A stretch of 64,000 bases of DNA from a bacterium (GTDB lineage: Bacteria > Electryoneota > RPQS01), in assembly GCA_016721565.1 (NCBI GenBank), contig JADKHW010000003.1, forward strand, positions 1-64,000. Direction: 5' to 3'. A program made the translations under genes and the position numbers. The first letter of the stretch is position 1. Each line of letters opens with the position of its first letter. The notes below the pieces were generated by a model that did not search any database, had not been told where the DNA came from, and was given only the letters and a program-made list of their open reading frames with translations. This document shows, in pieces, positions 24,871 to 39,800 of this stretch.

Positions 24871-27800
24871 GATCGGCTTGTGACCAACACGCTCACCCCA
24901 TTCACCCGTCGCACGGTTGCCGGCAAAGTCGCTGACTTCCGCATGCAAGGTGTAGTTACCAGCTTCCAGACCAGTGAAGGCCAGGGTAGCGTAACCGGTG
25001 AGGCCGTTGCCCGAGATGCTGACGTTCTGCTCGCCACCGGCATTGGTGCCCACTTCCGTGGTCAACCAGATGCTGACGCTGGCAGGATCAAGACCAACCG
25101 TACCGACTTCGGCGAAGTCAACGCGGAACGTCAACGGCTCACCAACAGCCAGCGGGTTAGTGTCGTCAGACAGCGGCTGTACGTTCGTGAAGATCGGGGC
25201 CGACACATCGACAGTGTACAGTTGCGATATCGGGGCCATCGGGGCGCCACTCGTGAAGTTACCGTTCAGCGTCACACGAATGCTGTTCAGACCGGTAAGG
25301 TCAAAGTTTGCGCAGTAGGTGGCCGTATCGCCGTTGAAGGATACAGGTGCGTTCACAACGATCGGGGCGAAGACCAACTGGTCATTCACAATCATTGCGC
25401 CTTCCACAGTCATCGTTACCGTTCCACGATCAACCTGGTCGCAATCAACCAAGGCTTCGAAGCAATGCGGCATCGCGGACACATAGTACGGTTCAAAGAA
25501 GTGAATGTTCGACAGGCAATCATTGAAGCCAACGACCTGGAAGCTCCAGATTTCGCTGCTGGTGTTGCAGACGTAGTCACAGACAGTCAGGACCACGCTG
25601 TATTGACCGGATTCGAGATTACCTACCCAATTGATGATACCGCCGCTGATAACCGAATTCGGCATCAGGTCGGTCCACTGACCGTTGTCTTGATTCAGCA
25701 AGCGGAACTCGATGCAGTCCGGATCCACGCCGCTGTTACCGTCGAGGCTCGAGATACCGCGAGTCATCGCTTCACGCCATGCGCCAAGATCCATCTTGGT
25801 CGTCGTGATCGTGGCGGCTGCATCGCCCTTCGAACCCTTCATATTGATACCACCCATGAAGCCGGTCGTCGGAGTGATGTTCTTATCCATCAGGATAGAA
25901 GCGTCACCCGGCTTGCCAGCCGCACCAGCGGCTTCTTCGTCATAGAAGCGGGCGCTGATCGTGACCTGATGATCTCCGTCCACCACGCTGCTATCCAGCG
26001 GGGTAAGAACTTGGATAACCGGTGCGGTCGCGTCGACCACCCACGTTTGAACAATTTCAGTCACAGTACCGAACTGGTCACCGGCAGTCAGGACCACACG
26101 GATGTCAGTCGGCACACCATGGCCACCGAAGTCTCCGAAGGTCGCTTCACCAGTGATTGTGAAGGTCTGCTCAACGTTGCTGTTGTCGTAGGCCGGCGTG
26201 ATGTTCAACGAGACGTTTGCAGTCAGGTCTTGTTCTTCGATGGTGCCGTTGTTATCGAACAGGCCAACGAAGTGGACACTGATGTCACCGTTGCGCACGT
26301 TTGCGCCGTCGCTCTCTTCAACAGTAGCTGCGAAGTACAGCGGGCGATCCGGATTCCAGAAGCCGTTGTACTGGCAGGTTGCTTCTTCGTTCTCAGTAAA
26401 CTGCGCGACAGGTCCGTTGCTCAGGACGCGGAAGGTCCAAGTCCAAGTAGCAAGGTTGCCAACACAGTCTTCAGCGTATGCATTAACCGTCCAGACACCC
26501 GCGACCGGATCAACCAACACGATCTTCGCGCTGGAGATTGCGTACGTTCGATGAAGTCGCCTTCTTCGTCGTAGCGACGGACTTCGCCACGCGGCGGAAC
26601 CAGGATGAAGTACGTACGGTTGGCAATGACGCCTGAACCGTTATCGTCAAGTGTACCTGCTTCGTCGCGTCCGATAAGGGTACCGGACTTCGTTACGTCA
26701 GCCGTCTTGCCGCTCGTCGTGCTGGTGACCGTTGCACTGGACTTGCCAAGTGTCACGGTACCACCGGCGTTTAAACAAGGCGCCGTCGCAATCGTCATTA
26801 AAGTGAACTTCGACCACTACGTTTCCGTCGTTCTGGACACTGTCACCGGTAGCCGGGAAGTGTGCAGACTCAACCGGGGCGCAACCGTCAGCCGTATAGG
26901 TACGGGCGGACATGTTGTAACCGTCAGTTAGTGACTGGGTCGGATCGAAGTAGATGTTACGCGTTTCAACAATCACCGCCAAGCCAGTCTCACCATCCGG
27001 GAACGAACCATCCGTTCGGGTCAATCGTGGTCGGGCCGCTCACCGGCGTGCTATCCGGCAAGGTAATCACACTATAGGTGATACCGTTCGGGGCAATCGG
27101 TGCAGATTCGATCGTGCGGACCACGAAGTTGAATTCTTGCGGGTTCTCTACGTTGTACTCAGGATTAAACCAAGTACCACATGCACCCTCGTTGAAGTCA
27201 ACAGCCGGTCCCGAGCATTCAACATGCCATGCCCAAGTGATGGTCTGAGCGTCAGTCGTACCGATGTTGCCGGCGTTATCCGGAACGAACATCGTAATCT
27301 GGTGGTCACCCGGCGTGTAGAACACATCGGCTGCTTCACCTGAAGAGATACCACCGAAGTTGAACGTGAAGTCGTTCTGGCCCGGCTGGTTGACGAAGAA
27401 GTTCAAGCCTTCAACCGTCGTGTCAGCAACCGTGAACGGCGTGCCGTCGATGAGCCACTGGACACCACTCAGGTTGATGCCGGCGGCTCCGTAGCAGCAG
27501 CGGCCCCAATCACTGATTGAACCTTGGATAGCAGGACGTTCGCCGCAATTGAAGGAAGCCGTCTCGAAGTTGATCGGGTCTTCGTCGTAACGATCTCTCC
27601 AGCCCCAATCCTGGGTCCAGAAGAAGTCGCCGTCGTTGTTCTCGCAATCGACTCCGTCTTCGTTAGCCACGCCGTCGTTATCATCGTCGATGGCAGCACC
27701 AACCGGTCCAACCGGGGTGATGACCGGCGGCACGATATCAACCGTGTAGCGGTAGTCCTGAGTCTCGTCGTTGTAGTTGCAAACGTTGTTGTAGACGTGC

Positions 27801-30800
27801 CAGTGTGCACACATCGTAAGCGGGCAACTCAATGCTTCGCTGTAGTACGGATAATCACCATCGTACCAATCCAAGAAGATCGATTCGATCAGACCGTCCC
27901 ACTGTACGGTGACAGAGGCGCGGTAACCAATCAGAACGTCGTTCTCCATGATCGGGGTGAAGGTCATGGCTTCCGCCGTGATTTCGTGCACGTAGTCGCT
28001 GTTTTCGACACCGCAGTTCGCGAGGTCGAGGTAAACGCTCAACGTATCGATACCCGATTCGCGGTCGATGAGGTCGGCCCACAGCGTGACTTCAACGTCA
28101 CCAATGTAGGTCGGCTCAGCATGGGCCGTCGGCTCAGTGTTATCAACATAGAACGGAGTTACGTTGGTCGGGCGATCATCCACATAGAACTGGATGGTGT
28201 GGTTACCCTGAGTCAGGCAAGCGAACCACGGGCCACACGAACTTGCGGCCGGGTTGAACGAGACTGCCATGATACCGGTGATTTCGTCATAGTCGATGAT
28301 GAAGATGTCTTCACCGTCGCAACCATTTTCGTCATACCAGCCTTCAGTGTAAGCAGGTTCACCGTCGTTGACGATACGGATACCATCAAGGTAAACATCA
28401 ACACGCGACGGATCCGGCGGATACTCACCCTGGCCAAGGACAACCCACCACAGCGGGCTGCAATCGGTCACCGGCACGCCGTTGTAGTACGGCAGGCCAT
28501 CCGGCGGAGTCGAGCAGTCGTCACCATTGCTCAGGCGGACGAACTCGTCAATCGGGCGGATAGAGGTGATGAACACACCGAAGCGAACACGATCCGGGCA
28601 GATGTTCGTCAAGTCAGAGACATCCCAATCAGGTGTCCACTGGAAGTCAACGATTCCGTTTTCAAGGTCGCGGTCGTTGTAGGTGATACCCCACTCTTGC
28701 CACATACCTTCAGTTTGGCCAGATTCGTCAGACGCATCCCAATTCCAGTAAGCCACCACAACTTGCCATTCTTCCGCATTTTCCGGAAGCAAGCTGTTGT
28801 CAAAGTGCATGCGGAACGAAGAGGCAGGCTGCACGATATCAAGTTCGTCGAGGTCATCAGATTGAACTTCTTCAACCGTGGAGACCAATGTGTAGTAGTA
28901 CTGATATGCAGGCACCAAGCTGTGCGACTGTGATTCAAGATAAGGCTGGAACCACAAGGATCCGCGCCATCCAGTACCCCAAGCCGGGATAGTTACTTCG
29001 AGGGCGCCGTCTTCACTGACGAGCGTTCCGTTCGAACCACCCTGGTAGTTGGCTTCGTGGATGTCCATACCATACGTGCTGATCTGGATGAAGGTGTTAT
29101 CGCCTTGCTGCACCTTATTCGAGGTGAACACAGTGATACGTCCGTCTTCATCTTCAAGCTGACACGGTCTGGTGTTCAGCGGCAGTTCGCCTGCGTAGAA
29201 GCTGGAACCTGCTTCTGGCTCGATGCATACAACACCGGCTTCGATGTAGCAGCTTTCAGTGTAATCTTCGAGTGTCGTCAAGACCCACGGCTGTTGTTCG
29301 CCGTTGCTCGGGACGCGCACCCAATCCGGTGCGTAGATCTGGACACCCTGCGCAACCGTAACGTCTTGACGACGCCAGATGGCCGGTTCCGGATCGACGT
29401 TGTTATTCTCGTCGGTTGCCACTGCACGGTACCAAGCGTTTGCCGGGTATTCGTCGAATTCGAGCGTAACCTGCCAGAGGTGCCAACCGAGCCATTCGTT
29501 GCACTCGTCAACACGGCTTGAAACGGCTTCCGAAAGCGGAATCCAAGTCTGGCCTTGGTTCATCGACACCTGGAACTGAACTGTGCTCGTCCAATTTGAA
29601 TCGCAGTCATCAGTGACTGCATACAGGTAGTCGTTGCACGCAAATTCGTTGTCATTGTCGAAGCCAACGATGCAAGCACGCTGGTACTGTGAATCTTCGA
29701 CATAGATCGTAATCAGGTGTTCGCTGCAGTTTCCTGCTTCGTCCCACGCGATTACTTGCAAGTAGTAGTTGTTATTCGGGCTGATGTTGGTCGTCGCCAA
29801 TTGCGCTGACCACAGCGGGCCTTGCGTGTCGCATGAAATCAGTTCGTAAGAACTTCCATTCATTGACCCGTAGAAGCAGACGCTATCGATAGCACTGTTG
29901 CCGCCGTCACCGAAGACGTCTCCAGCCGTGGCAACCATATTGACGATTTCACCCCACGGGATAACCGTATTCTCCGGCGTAAAGTCACCATTAACGTTGG
30001 TGAACTGAACATCCGGCGGGCAATTGTCAACGCGGACCGTATCAGCAAACAGAACGTAGGCGATGTTCGATTCCGGAATGGCGTTATCACTCAGGACGGC
30101 ACGCAACGTAATCGTTCCGCATTCGCCTTCGAGTTCGCTATAAACATCCCATGAATAGACCCAGTTACCCGTGATGCCAGCATCCTGGTACGCATAACCA
30201 ATCGTATTCCAGAAGTTTGGATCGTTCGGCGATTCTGCCCACTTGTACTCGAACCAGACGGTGTCAAGACCGGCATCCGTCGTGGCGTTGTTGAAGTGCA
30301 CCCAGATATCGTCGAGTCTGTCACTCGGGGAATCGGTCAATTCACAGTAGCCACCCAACAAGCCATGCGAGCTGGGCAGACGACCGTTCAGCGTGTACGG
30401 CAAGCTGTGGTCAATGATGATGTTTCTGCAATCCGTAGCACGTGTCACAAGTTCGCCACCGAGGTCGGCTGATCCGATTGCGCAGATCTGGCCCGGGCCT
30501 TCCGGCAACGTGGTGACATCCCAGTACGAACCTGAACCACCGCAGTTAGACCAATCGGTCTGGCCAATCGTACCGGCAACAGTCCGGATTTCAGTCGTGT
30601 CGCCAGTGTTGCTGACGAAGATGAAGCGGACATGGTCAAGGTACGGTTCGGATTCTGCGTAGAGACAGATTTCTGTACCGTTGACGTGCGGCGTGCCTTC
30701 AACATCAAAGTAGTCGTTGATAGCATAGATCGAGATGTTAGCTTCTTCATCAATCACCGGAGCAGCCCAGTCAATGATGTAGTTACCTTGATCGTCGAAC

Positions 30801-33800
30801 TGATCAGTCTGCTCGCAGTAGTCAACTGCGACAGCGGCGAAGTCATAGTTCCAGCCGACCACGAAGTCCGTCGGGACAGTCCAGTTGAAGCTGAACGGCC
30901 ACGTGCGGTCTCCACCAACCTGCGTCCAAGCATTTGGGTCACCGTTGGTGTGGCGGTAGTAGAAGCGAACCTTACGCACAGTCATGTTGTCCTGTGCTTC
31001 GATCTGGAAGGTCACTTCGGAACCGCGCTCAAGCTCTGTCAGCGGAGTATGGTTCGGGTCATTCGTACGCCAGACCGAAACGATGTTCGCAACCGGCGCT
31101 TCGTTATCGACATTCACTTGCAGCAACGCATTCGGTGCGCCCGACTCACCAAGAGCCAGATTACCGTTCATGTTGCCGTAAGAATCTTCAGCAAAGGCTC
31201 CCAACCAGTAGACACCGTTCAGGAGTTCAGTATTCCAGTAACCTTCGGCCGGACCGAAGCTTTGCGGACCTTCACCTTCGACACGTTCAATTACTGTCCA
31301 CGGGCCGGCAGAGCCGACTTCGAGGAAGGCGAAGGTCACGGCGACGACATCACGATCATTCACTGAGGCATAGAGTTCAATGTTACCGTGCAAGTAAATC
31401 ATCGAGGAGTCAGGCGTGCAATCCGGTGCAACTTCAAGGCTATGAGCCATCGGTGCGACATGGTCAACGACACGGAAGCGCTTGACATAGCCCTGATCAA
31501 TCAAGGACTGCCACTTTTCTTCCCAAGTCGTGCCTGCACCGTGGTTCAGGAACTGCGTCCAAGTCAATTCGTTGCCGGCTTGATCCGTGGTCAAGACTGC
31601 GACGTCGTACCAGACACCTGCTTCAGGTGACGGGCATTCGCCATTCCAGAAGTCCACGTTGTTCTCACTGAACGGACCAGTCGAGTCGTCACCGAGGTTG
31701 CACCAGCTCCACATAGCGAGCGGGTGATCATCAGCGCGCTTGATGTACCAGATAGCGCCATAGGCATCGCCTGCTTCTTCATCGGCGCAAGCACCGAGGG
31801 TCACGAGGTCGAAGCGCTCAAGGCTATCCGCCACTTGCGGTTCAGTCCAGTCAGCACAGGATTCAAGGTTGTCAACGTTCACACCGTTCGGCCAGACGAA
31901 GACCTTCGCCATCGGCGCGATCACATCCAAGGACACGGTGTAAGTTTGCATTTCTTCAAGGTTACCGCATTCGTCTTCAGCCCATGTACGGACTTGGATA
32001 TCGCCGGCCAAACCGGAGACGTCCCAAACCTGTGACCAGAAGACTTCATGGTCGATACCGCTCCACCACGGGGTGGGCTCGTTACCTGACCACTCACACG
32101 GAATCTCATCAGTTTCGTCAACGCCGATTTCAAACCACGTGGTTCCGTCGAGACTGTACTCGAAGTACACACGTTGAATGTCACCGGGGTTCTCCGGCCA
32201 GTTGTCACCGATCATAGAGAAGGCATGCAGCCAGATGTCGTGCGCATCGCCAAGTGCGCCAATGCTCACTGTGCGAGTCTGCTGGTCGACAATCCAAAGA
32301 CCGTCAACACCCTGCTCACGATCACCTTCACACCACGGCTCTTCGCTGGTACCAACCGACCACAGCATGGAGGACGGCGGGGTCGTATCGAAGATATAGA
32401 TGCTGATCGAGTGTCCAGCTGTGAAGGCATCCATGACGCGTTCGACGTCAAGGTCACCATTGCCCCAACGATCTTGAACGATTGGCACCAAATTCAGCGA
32501 ATCGCCGCAGGTGATACCAGTCAGGTCAAGTTCGACGTAGTGCGGGTTGCACGGACTCGGGACATAACCAACCAACGTCCATGCATCAGCCTGGTTCGGG
32601 TGCCAAATGTTCTTGGCCCAAACTTGGACGATGTTGTTGGTCTGCGTCGAATCGTCAGGCGTCAAGCCGTCAGTCCAGTCAACCCACAAGGTCGCCGGAT
32701 TGTCGTCACCGGAGTTAATTTCAAACCAAGTATTTTCAGGCGTGACAGGCTGACCATTGACCTGGGTGATGTCACCAACAGGTTCAGCTTGGTCAACGTG
32801 CACCCAGAATTCATCAAGCATTTCAGTCGATTCGATCTGGCAGATTGCGTCATGTGCACGGGCCCAGACACGGTAGTAACCACTCGGGTACATTGCCGCA
32901 CCTTCATCGGTCGTGTCAGCCAGCCACCAGTAGGTACACCAGTTCGGGAAGTCTTCCGAATTGTGGTTCACTGTCCACCAGAAGGTGTCAACTGCTGTTT
33001 CTGTAACACCGGCGTCAACACTTTCAACATACAGCACCATGTACTGGACACCCTGTGCATACTGCGGAAGAACACCACAGATTTGAACTGTCTGGTCACC
33101 ACCGATTTCGGTCGTACCGTCAAGAATTTCATCCGTCAGGTGTGACGTTCCACCTTCGACACAGTCGTAGCCTTCGTAGTCCAGCGACTGAATGTCTGTG
33201 TGCTCAGGAGCACCCGGGTAGCAGTCGATACAAACAAGGTCCGTCGAGCCATTGCCACAATCGGTCGTGACAGTGACGCTGTCTTCATTGCCGATACAAT
33301 CCGTGAAGTGAACCATGAAGTAGTAGCAGCCATAGTCCAACGTATCGAAGCGTGCAGCCCAATACGCGCACAGGTCGCCACCAAAGTCAAATGTCCACTG
33401 ATCGTCATCAAGGCGAGTCAAATTGCCGAAGTTGTAAGCAAACGCGCTATCATTGCGGATTGCGGTCAGCCAGACTCCGTCTTCGTTGAATTCACCTGAC
33501 AACTGGTCAGGATCGAATGTCATGGTGATAACAGCTTCACCCGGTACAATGCTCAGAACACAACGGTCGCCACAAGCTGTCGTAACTTCTGCGGACGGGG
33601 CGGCAATACCGGCACCTGTCGGCGGGAGAGCGTCAACATAAAGGACAACTGCGTCAGAGGTATCATTACCGTTGTAATCTTCAACGATCGCGCGGATCCA
33701 GAAGATTTCCTGGTCGCCGACATCTTCCGGCTGCGGTTGGAACGTCACGCAACGCGTGGTGTCACCATTCAGGCCGTTGTTAATCGGATCGTAGATCGTT

Positions 33801-36800
33801 TCGATGTTACGCCATGCTGACGGGATACCGCCATTGACTTCTGCATACTGGAAGGTAATGGAAGCCAAACCGGTGTCAATGTTCGTCGGGGCAAAGACCG
33901 CCTGGATACAGTACGGGTTACCCGGCAAGATGTAGTAGGAAGAATCAACCGTACATGACATTGCATCCACACTGTCGGCGCTCGTGATGCTCAAGATCTC
34001 GATGCGGGCAGCGGGCTGAATATCATTCAGGCGAATCGTCACGTAGCAAACGTCGTTGTCACAGAGGTCAGTGTTGTTCACCGTATCAATGGCGATTACT
34101 CGGAGTTGGTACCAACCTTCCGGATCATTACCGGTCTGCTGGAAGTAACTCAGGAGATCCCATGTTGCGGAAATCGTGTTACCAATGTGGCGGACAGTGT
34201 CGTTGCTGAGCGTATCGGCTTGGATGTTGGTCCAGCTACCGATCGGGTTCAGCGTACGATACTGGAAGACACCAAGGATTGACTGGTCGAAACCGGCGTA
34301 ATCTTGGTTCGTCGCGACGATTTCAAGGTCACGGCTATCCGGAACGACGACGACATCATTGCCATCAACGCCCGGCTCTTCGCCGCCAACCAAGCTAATG
34401 CAAGCGCGCGGTTCACTGACGTCAACCCAGATGCTCTCGGCGACCGTGCAGTAGGTATTACCACAATGGTCGGTGACAATCGAACGGCTCCAGAACAGGG
34501 TGTTCTCTTCGCCACGTCCGTCACCAGCCTGAACGTCATAGGTTTCGTCAACAAGGCCGTCGCCGTCATTGTCGATATTATCGGTAATCGGGTTGATAGC
34601 GCCCCAGATACCCTGGCCACGCTTCGGTCCAACCCATATCATCGTTAGAGTAAACAGTATCCACATTGACCCAGCTTGAATCCGCGAACGGGTTGCTGGT
34701 CAGTGAGACTTGGTAGATAACCGCGCAGATGTCTTCAACCACGAGGTTGTAGTCACCATCCACCGGTTGAATATCCGTGACGAAGTACACGTCATCAGCA
34801 TCATCGCAACGACCGCCATTCAGCCAGAAGTTGTCGAATTCGATGTCGTGCGTAGCGACAGGTGCGTCGTTGTCCACAAAGAAGACGTGGAGTGAATCAC
34901 CAGGTGCCGGGTTTTCAATCACGTGATAGGCCACACCGTCAAACCAAGTCACGACCGTACGGAATTCGTGATGTCCGTCACCAACCAATTGGCTGTTGAA
35001 GTTAACCACGTATTCGCACAGACAGATTGTCGAGTAGGCAGAAATTCCATCATAGATTTCGTTAGTCTGGTCACTCGAACAACGGTCGTAAGCGATCGGG
35101 TCTTGATCATCCCAATCTATATTGCGCGGATCGTCAACCCAACGGTCAGTGTTTGGGCCTTCCCACAGGTTGTTATCGTTTGCATCGATAACGAACGAGT
35201 AGTCGAAGCAACTTTGGTCACCATGGTCAAGGTTGATGTCAACCGTCCAGAAGCCATTGCCGTCATCGGTCATCGGATAGAACGTATCCTCTGACCAAAC
35301 GTAGACTGCGACATCCGGGAACAGGTCACGCTCAGCGTACCATGAATAGATCGGGTTGTCATGACGTTCATAGTACCAACCGGCCATACCGGGTACTTCC
35401 TTCTCGTCGAGCTGGAAGCGAACCGTTGCGTTGCCGGGGTTGGTGTCGTAGTTGACGCCAGTCACAGGGTCAATCACCGGTTCCCACGAATCGCCGTCCC
35501 AACGCTCGAACGCAACCTGGGTGATTTCACCAGAGAAGTAGTTCGGGTCGGACACGTCGTTGGCGGACAGCGGCACAGTATTATGTGCACCACAGACATC
35601 ACCATACGGCGGGTAGCAGTAAACAACCTGCGGCTCGTTGACGTTCACCACACGGACCACAAGGTCTATCTTGGTGTAGTCAGAACCTTCAATGTTACCA
35701 TCGCAATCAGAGTCACCTTCGTTCAATGTGTCGTTAGCAAACGGCGCATAGACGTGATAGTTGACGACAACGGCGAAGTTGTAAACGCCCGGTGCATAGC
35801 TATTGTCAAGGTAGAGACCCATCTGGTACTGGCTGCCGTTATTGTCCGGCGGGTACTGGTCCCAAGCCTTGAAGTCATCAAAGAAGTCGAAGTCAACCAA
35901 CGTACCATTGTCGCACAGGCTCTGCAATTCACCTTCATCATCAAGCTGCCAGAGTTCGATGTTGAACACATCAACGCTGTCGTCATGGCAGTTACGGATG
36001 GAGCTTGCGTCAACCTGGAACAAGACCAAGGCTTCCGGATCGTTTGAACCATAATCCGTGGTGCGGTTATAGAGAACTTCGATCGTGTCAGTTTCAGAAT
36101 CTTCCCAAGCCACCGGTTCGTTCACACGGATACGATTTTCCGGATCACTAACGTCATTGGTGACGTAGCTAACATCCGTAATCGGCGTGTTCGGCGGGCA
36201 GAAGGTGTAGATGAAGCAGGCATTCTGGCCAGAGATGGTCTCTTGGTTGCCCGTAAGGTCTTCGACGATTGCCGCGAAGTCCCAACGTGAGTATACCAAT
36301 CCATCAGCGGCGTCGGCCGAATCAAGGAAGGCGCGGACACCCGGCCATACGACATAGACGCTATCCCACGTGCTTTCCAGGACGATGGCGCTGTCAGCAT
36401 TACGCGGAAGAGCCGGGTTCATGGTGTAGTCGTTCGGAACATCAAACGTGTCGGAGGTGCCATCGGCACGCCAGAACTTGAAGTACATCAGCCATTCGTC
36501 TTCGACATAGTCAGCGACGTTGGCGACGAGCAACAAGGTATCAATCGGGCACTGGTAGTTACAAGTGGAGAATCTGTCACCATCATAGATCCGTGTGGTT
36601 GAACCGCTGTATTGCGGGAGACCCCACTGGAACCATGCATGGTTGAAGCACCACAGGTTAGTACCGTCAGGCAGAGCGTCACGGATTTCGATGGCGCTGC
36701 AGCACACTTCGGTACCACAGGTCAAGTCGCGGTCAATATTACAGTCGCGATTGTAGTCGCCACCCCAATTATTGTCACCCCAACCTTCGTTCGCCACGTT

Positions 36801-39800
36801 GTCAACGGCTATTGCACGGAAGCGGACGGAATCGATCGGGCTATTACCGAAGTCGTAGAAAGCGACGCCAAGTTCGTAGTAACCATTGCTGGTCGGCTCC
36901 CAAACAAAGCCATCGTTCCACGATGAATAGACATCGGCACCCCAAGCTTCATTCCACTCGCTTGCGGATTCAAGATTACGCCAGTTTCCATAGCGATCTT
37001 CAAACTGGAACTGGACGCCGCTGATGCCGCAGTCCTGACCAAGGCCAACGTTGTCTTCAGCATTCGCACGCAGGTAGAAGTAGTTACCTTCACCAATCGT
37101 TTGAATGGTTTCAAAAGCGTCACCGTTGTAGTCGCCAATCCAGCATTCTGTGATCTGCGGCATCGTGTTATCCACGAAGACGCGTGTCATAATCGGGTCG
37201 CTATCAAACAGACCTGCATCGTCATAAGCGACAGCGTACAGCCAGTAGTAACCGGACAGCAGGTTGTCAGTATTCCAAGCGGTCGAATGGTAGTAAGCCC
37301 ATCCATTCACAACACTGTCAGCCAAGCTGGCGCCACCAATGAACTGGTGAATTCCAAGACCAGGAACTGACAGGGAGTCAATAAAGAAGTAAGCAATCGA
37401 ATCAACATCCGACATGATCGGGGCAACGGACTGAACCGGAACCCACTGAGTCGTGTCACAACGCATGTTGGTCACGCACAGGTCTTCAGTCGGGAAGCAA
37501 ATCAAGGCCATCGGCGCGGTGGTATCGCACTCGATACGAACGGTGATAACCGGCGTATTCAAGGCATCGACATTGTCACACACGTCAGCGGTCAAGAAGC
37601 GCAAGTTGTACTGATGGCTCGGGAGACCAGCGATGTTCCATTGTGCCACGAAGTCTTCGGTGTTCGGCTGGCGATAGCTGACCGAATCCTGACCTGGCGT
37701 GCGCATGGTAACCCAACCGGTAGCCGGATTGGTGTTACCGGGAACGTAGGTGCCCGGAGCTTCAAAGTACTTGTACTGGAACATACCCTTGGCAAGGTCA
37801 AACCACTGGTAGGTGGCCAAGCCGCCAATCGGACGCTCCGTGATGACCATAGACCAGCCACCAAGCTCGCCTTCGTCATCACAATAATTGGTGATGTGCA
37901 GCGTCCAGGTACCCTGCGTCATTTCACCATCGAAGTCAGACAAGTCGCCAAGCGGACGGAAAGCATTGTTCGTATTGAGGACATTCCAATCGTCGTTCAG
38001 CGGAACAAAAGCTTCATCATCGAAAGTCAGGTTGGTAACTTCGTTTTCATAGTCACCTGACCATTCCATCAATTCGACGATTGTACCCGTCGGGCTTTCC
38101 AACCACGCGTGCACACAATACTGATCGTTTGAAGTCAGCGTCTGGAAGGAAACATTGATGTCGAGAATATCGAAGTTGTCATCGACTTCAATTGCCGACG
38201 TGTAATCTGATTCACCATCAAAGAAGAGATCAGCTTCAGGTTCGGAATAGCTGAAGGCCGCGAACGTCGTGTCACCAGGCAGCGGATCATAGAGACCGCC
38301 CTGGAAGTCAAACGCACGGATTTCAATCAGCGAATCGGTATCAACGTTCGGTTCAAAGCACGGAACGAGGTAGCCCTGCGGCGTAGTGTCGTTGTCTACA
38401 ACCGATATGTAGGCAAGCGGCGCGATGTCGTCCGTAATATGAACAGTGATCGTATCAACACAGTAGTTACCGAACTTGTCCCAGGCATGGACACGGAGGA
38501 ACCACGTATTCAGACAGCTATCCGGATTGACCGGTGGCAGGCCGAGCGTGTCTTCGTTATTCCAAGTCAGGTTACGAATGTTCCAGTAGGCAGCGAACGG
38601 CCACTCCGGATCACCATCGTTCGGATTGCTTCCAGCTACCCAGATATTACGGGTCTGCCAGTAGCTATAGGCATCAACTTGCTCGTCACGGTTGGCATCA
38701 AAGGCATAGTCGAACGCAACATTCGGGACACCGTCAAGCGCGTCGTCGATGATTGCACGAAGTTCAACGTAATCCCACGACGTGTACAGATCCGTCTGCT
38801 CGATCAACTGACCCGGGTGGGCAGCGAAGAACTGCTGAATATCCGGACACGTACGGTCAAGCGTGAAGTACCAGTTATAGGTACAGCTGTTACCCATGTT
38901 GTCAAGGGCCACAACTTCAATCGTGTAGATACCGTCCGGGTGGGCTTCGAGAGCGGTTCCGGTCGGGTCAACCAAGTAGATTGACTTCTCGTTGTAGGCA
39001 AAGCCGTCGGACGTGTCGTAAACCTGTACAAACGCCACTTCAACGCCATTCGGGTCGAGCAAGCGAATTGAAGAGGCTGCGCCAGCGTTCCAATTCGTAC
39101 TGTCAACTGCGGTGGTGGTGTCAAAGTCTACACCGGAACCCCTCTGAGTGTCGTCAAAGATATCCGGGTCGAGCAATCCGACAACCAATGAGTCAAAGTT
39201 GCCACCGGCGAATATGCTGTCATCAGCCGTGATGTCTTCGGGGTCAATACCAGGAACCCAAGCGCCATTCCAATTGACCGACGGCGTTTCATCACCGCTA
39301 CGAGTCAAGAATGTAATAGCATCACCGCGCGGGCAGGTTTCGTCTTCATAGAATGTCAACGCAAAGTCACCACAGGCGAGCGTGTCGCGGTGGCCATAGA
39401 TGTCGCTGATGTAGAGCTTAACGTCATAGCGGCCTTCGCTGAAGTTGTCGGCAAACCACAAGTAGTTGATGTAGACGCCTTCAACGTTCATCGAGTCAAC
39501 GTGACCAACCTGCGGGAACTCGTTGATACGCAGGTCAGCGGTGTAGAAGTCCACACCTTCGCCAGTTTCATCAAAGAGACCGTCGTTATCGTTGTCGATG
39601 CCGTCTGCTTGCAGAACGGTGTCTTCCACAAAGACGAAGAAGCGAGTCTGGTTCACATCTTCATGCGAGTACCAGTTCCAATACGTGCCGTCGTCCTCAT
39701 GCCAGATCTTGTAGAGGTTCTCCATCGTAACATCCGGAGAAACCTTCTCATTGTTCCACAAGTCCATGTTGAACTGGTCAACGAAGTCGCTATCTGAACC

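Noticed and set aside
24802..26574. Long plus-strand open frames opposite the giant gene (590 aa here; others at 27524-28933, 32174-33145, 45141-46076)
   Set aside because: They are antisense shadows caused by the codon bias of the giant gene. They have no domain motifs, no ribosome sites, and end at no sensible boundary.
26769..26776. TTTAAAC heptamer at a frameshift site, like a viral minus-1 slippery sequence
   Set aside because: The upstream frame reads TTT AAA, while the downstream frame reads TTA AAC. That is a plus-1 change, opposite to what the heptamer supports, and the other four junctions have no such motif.
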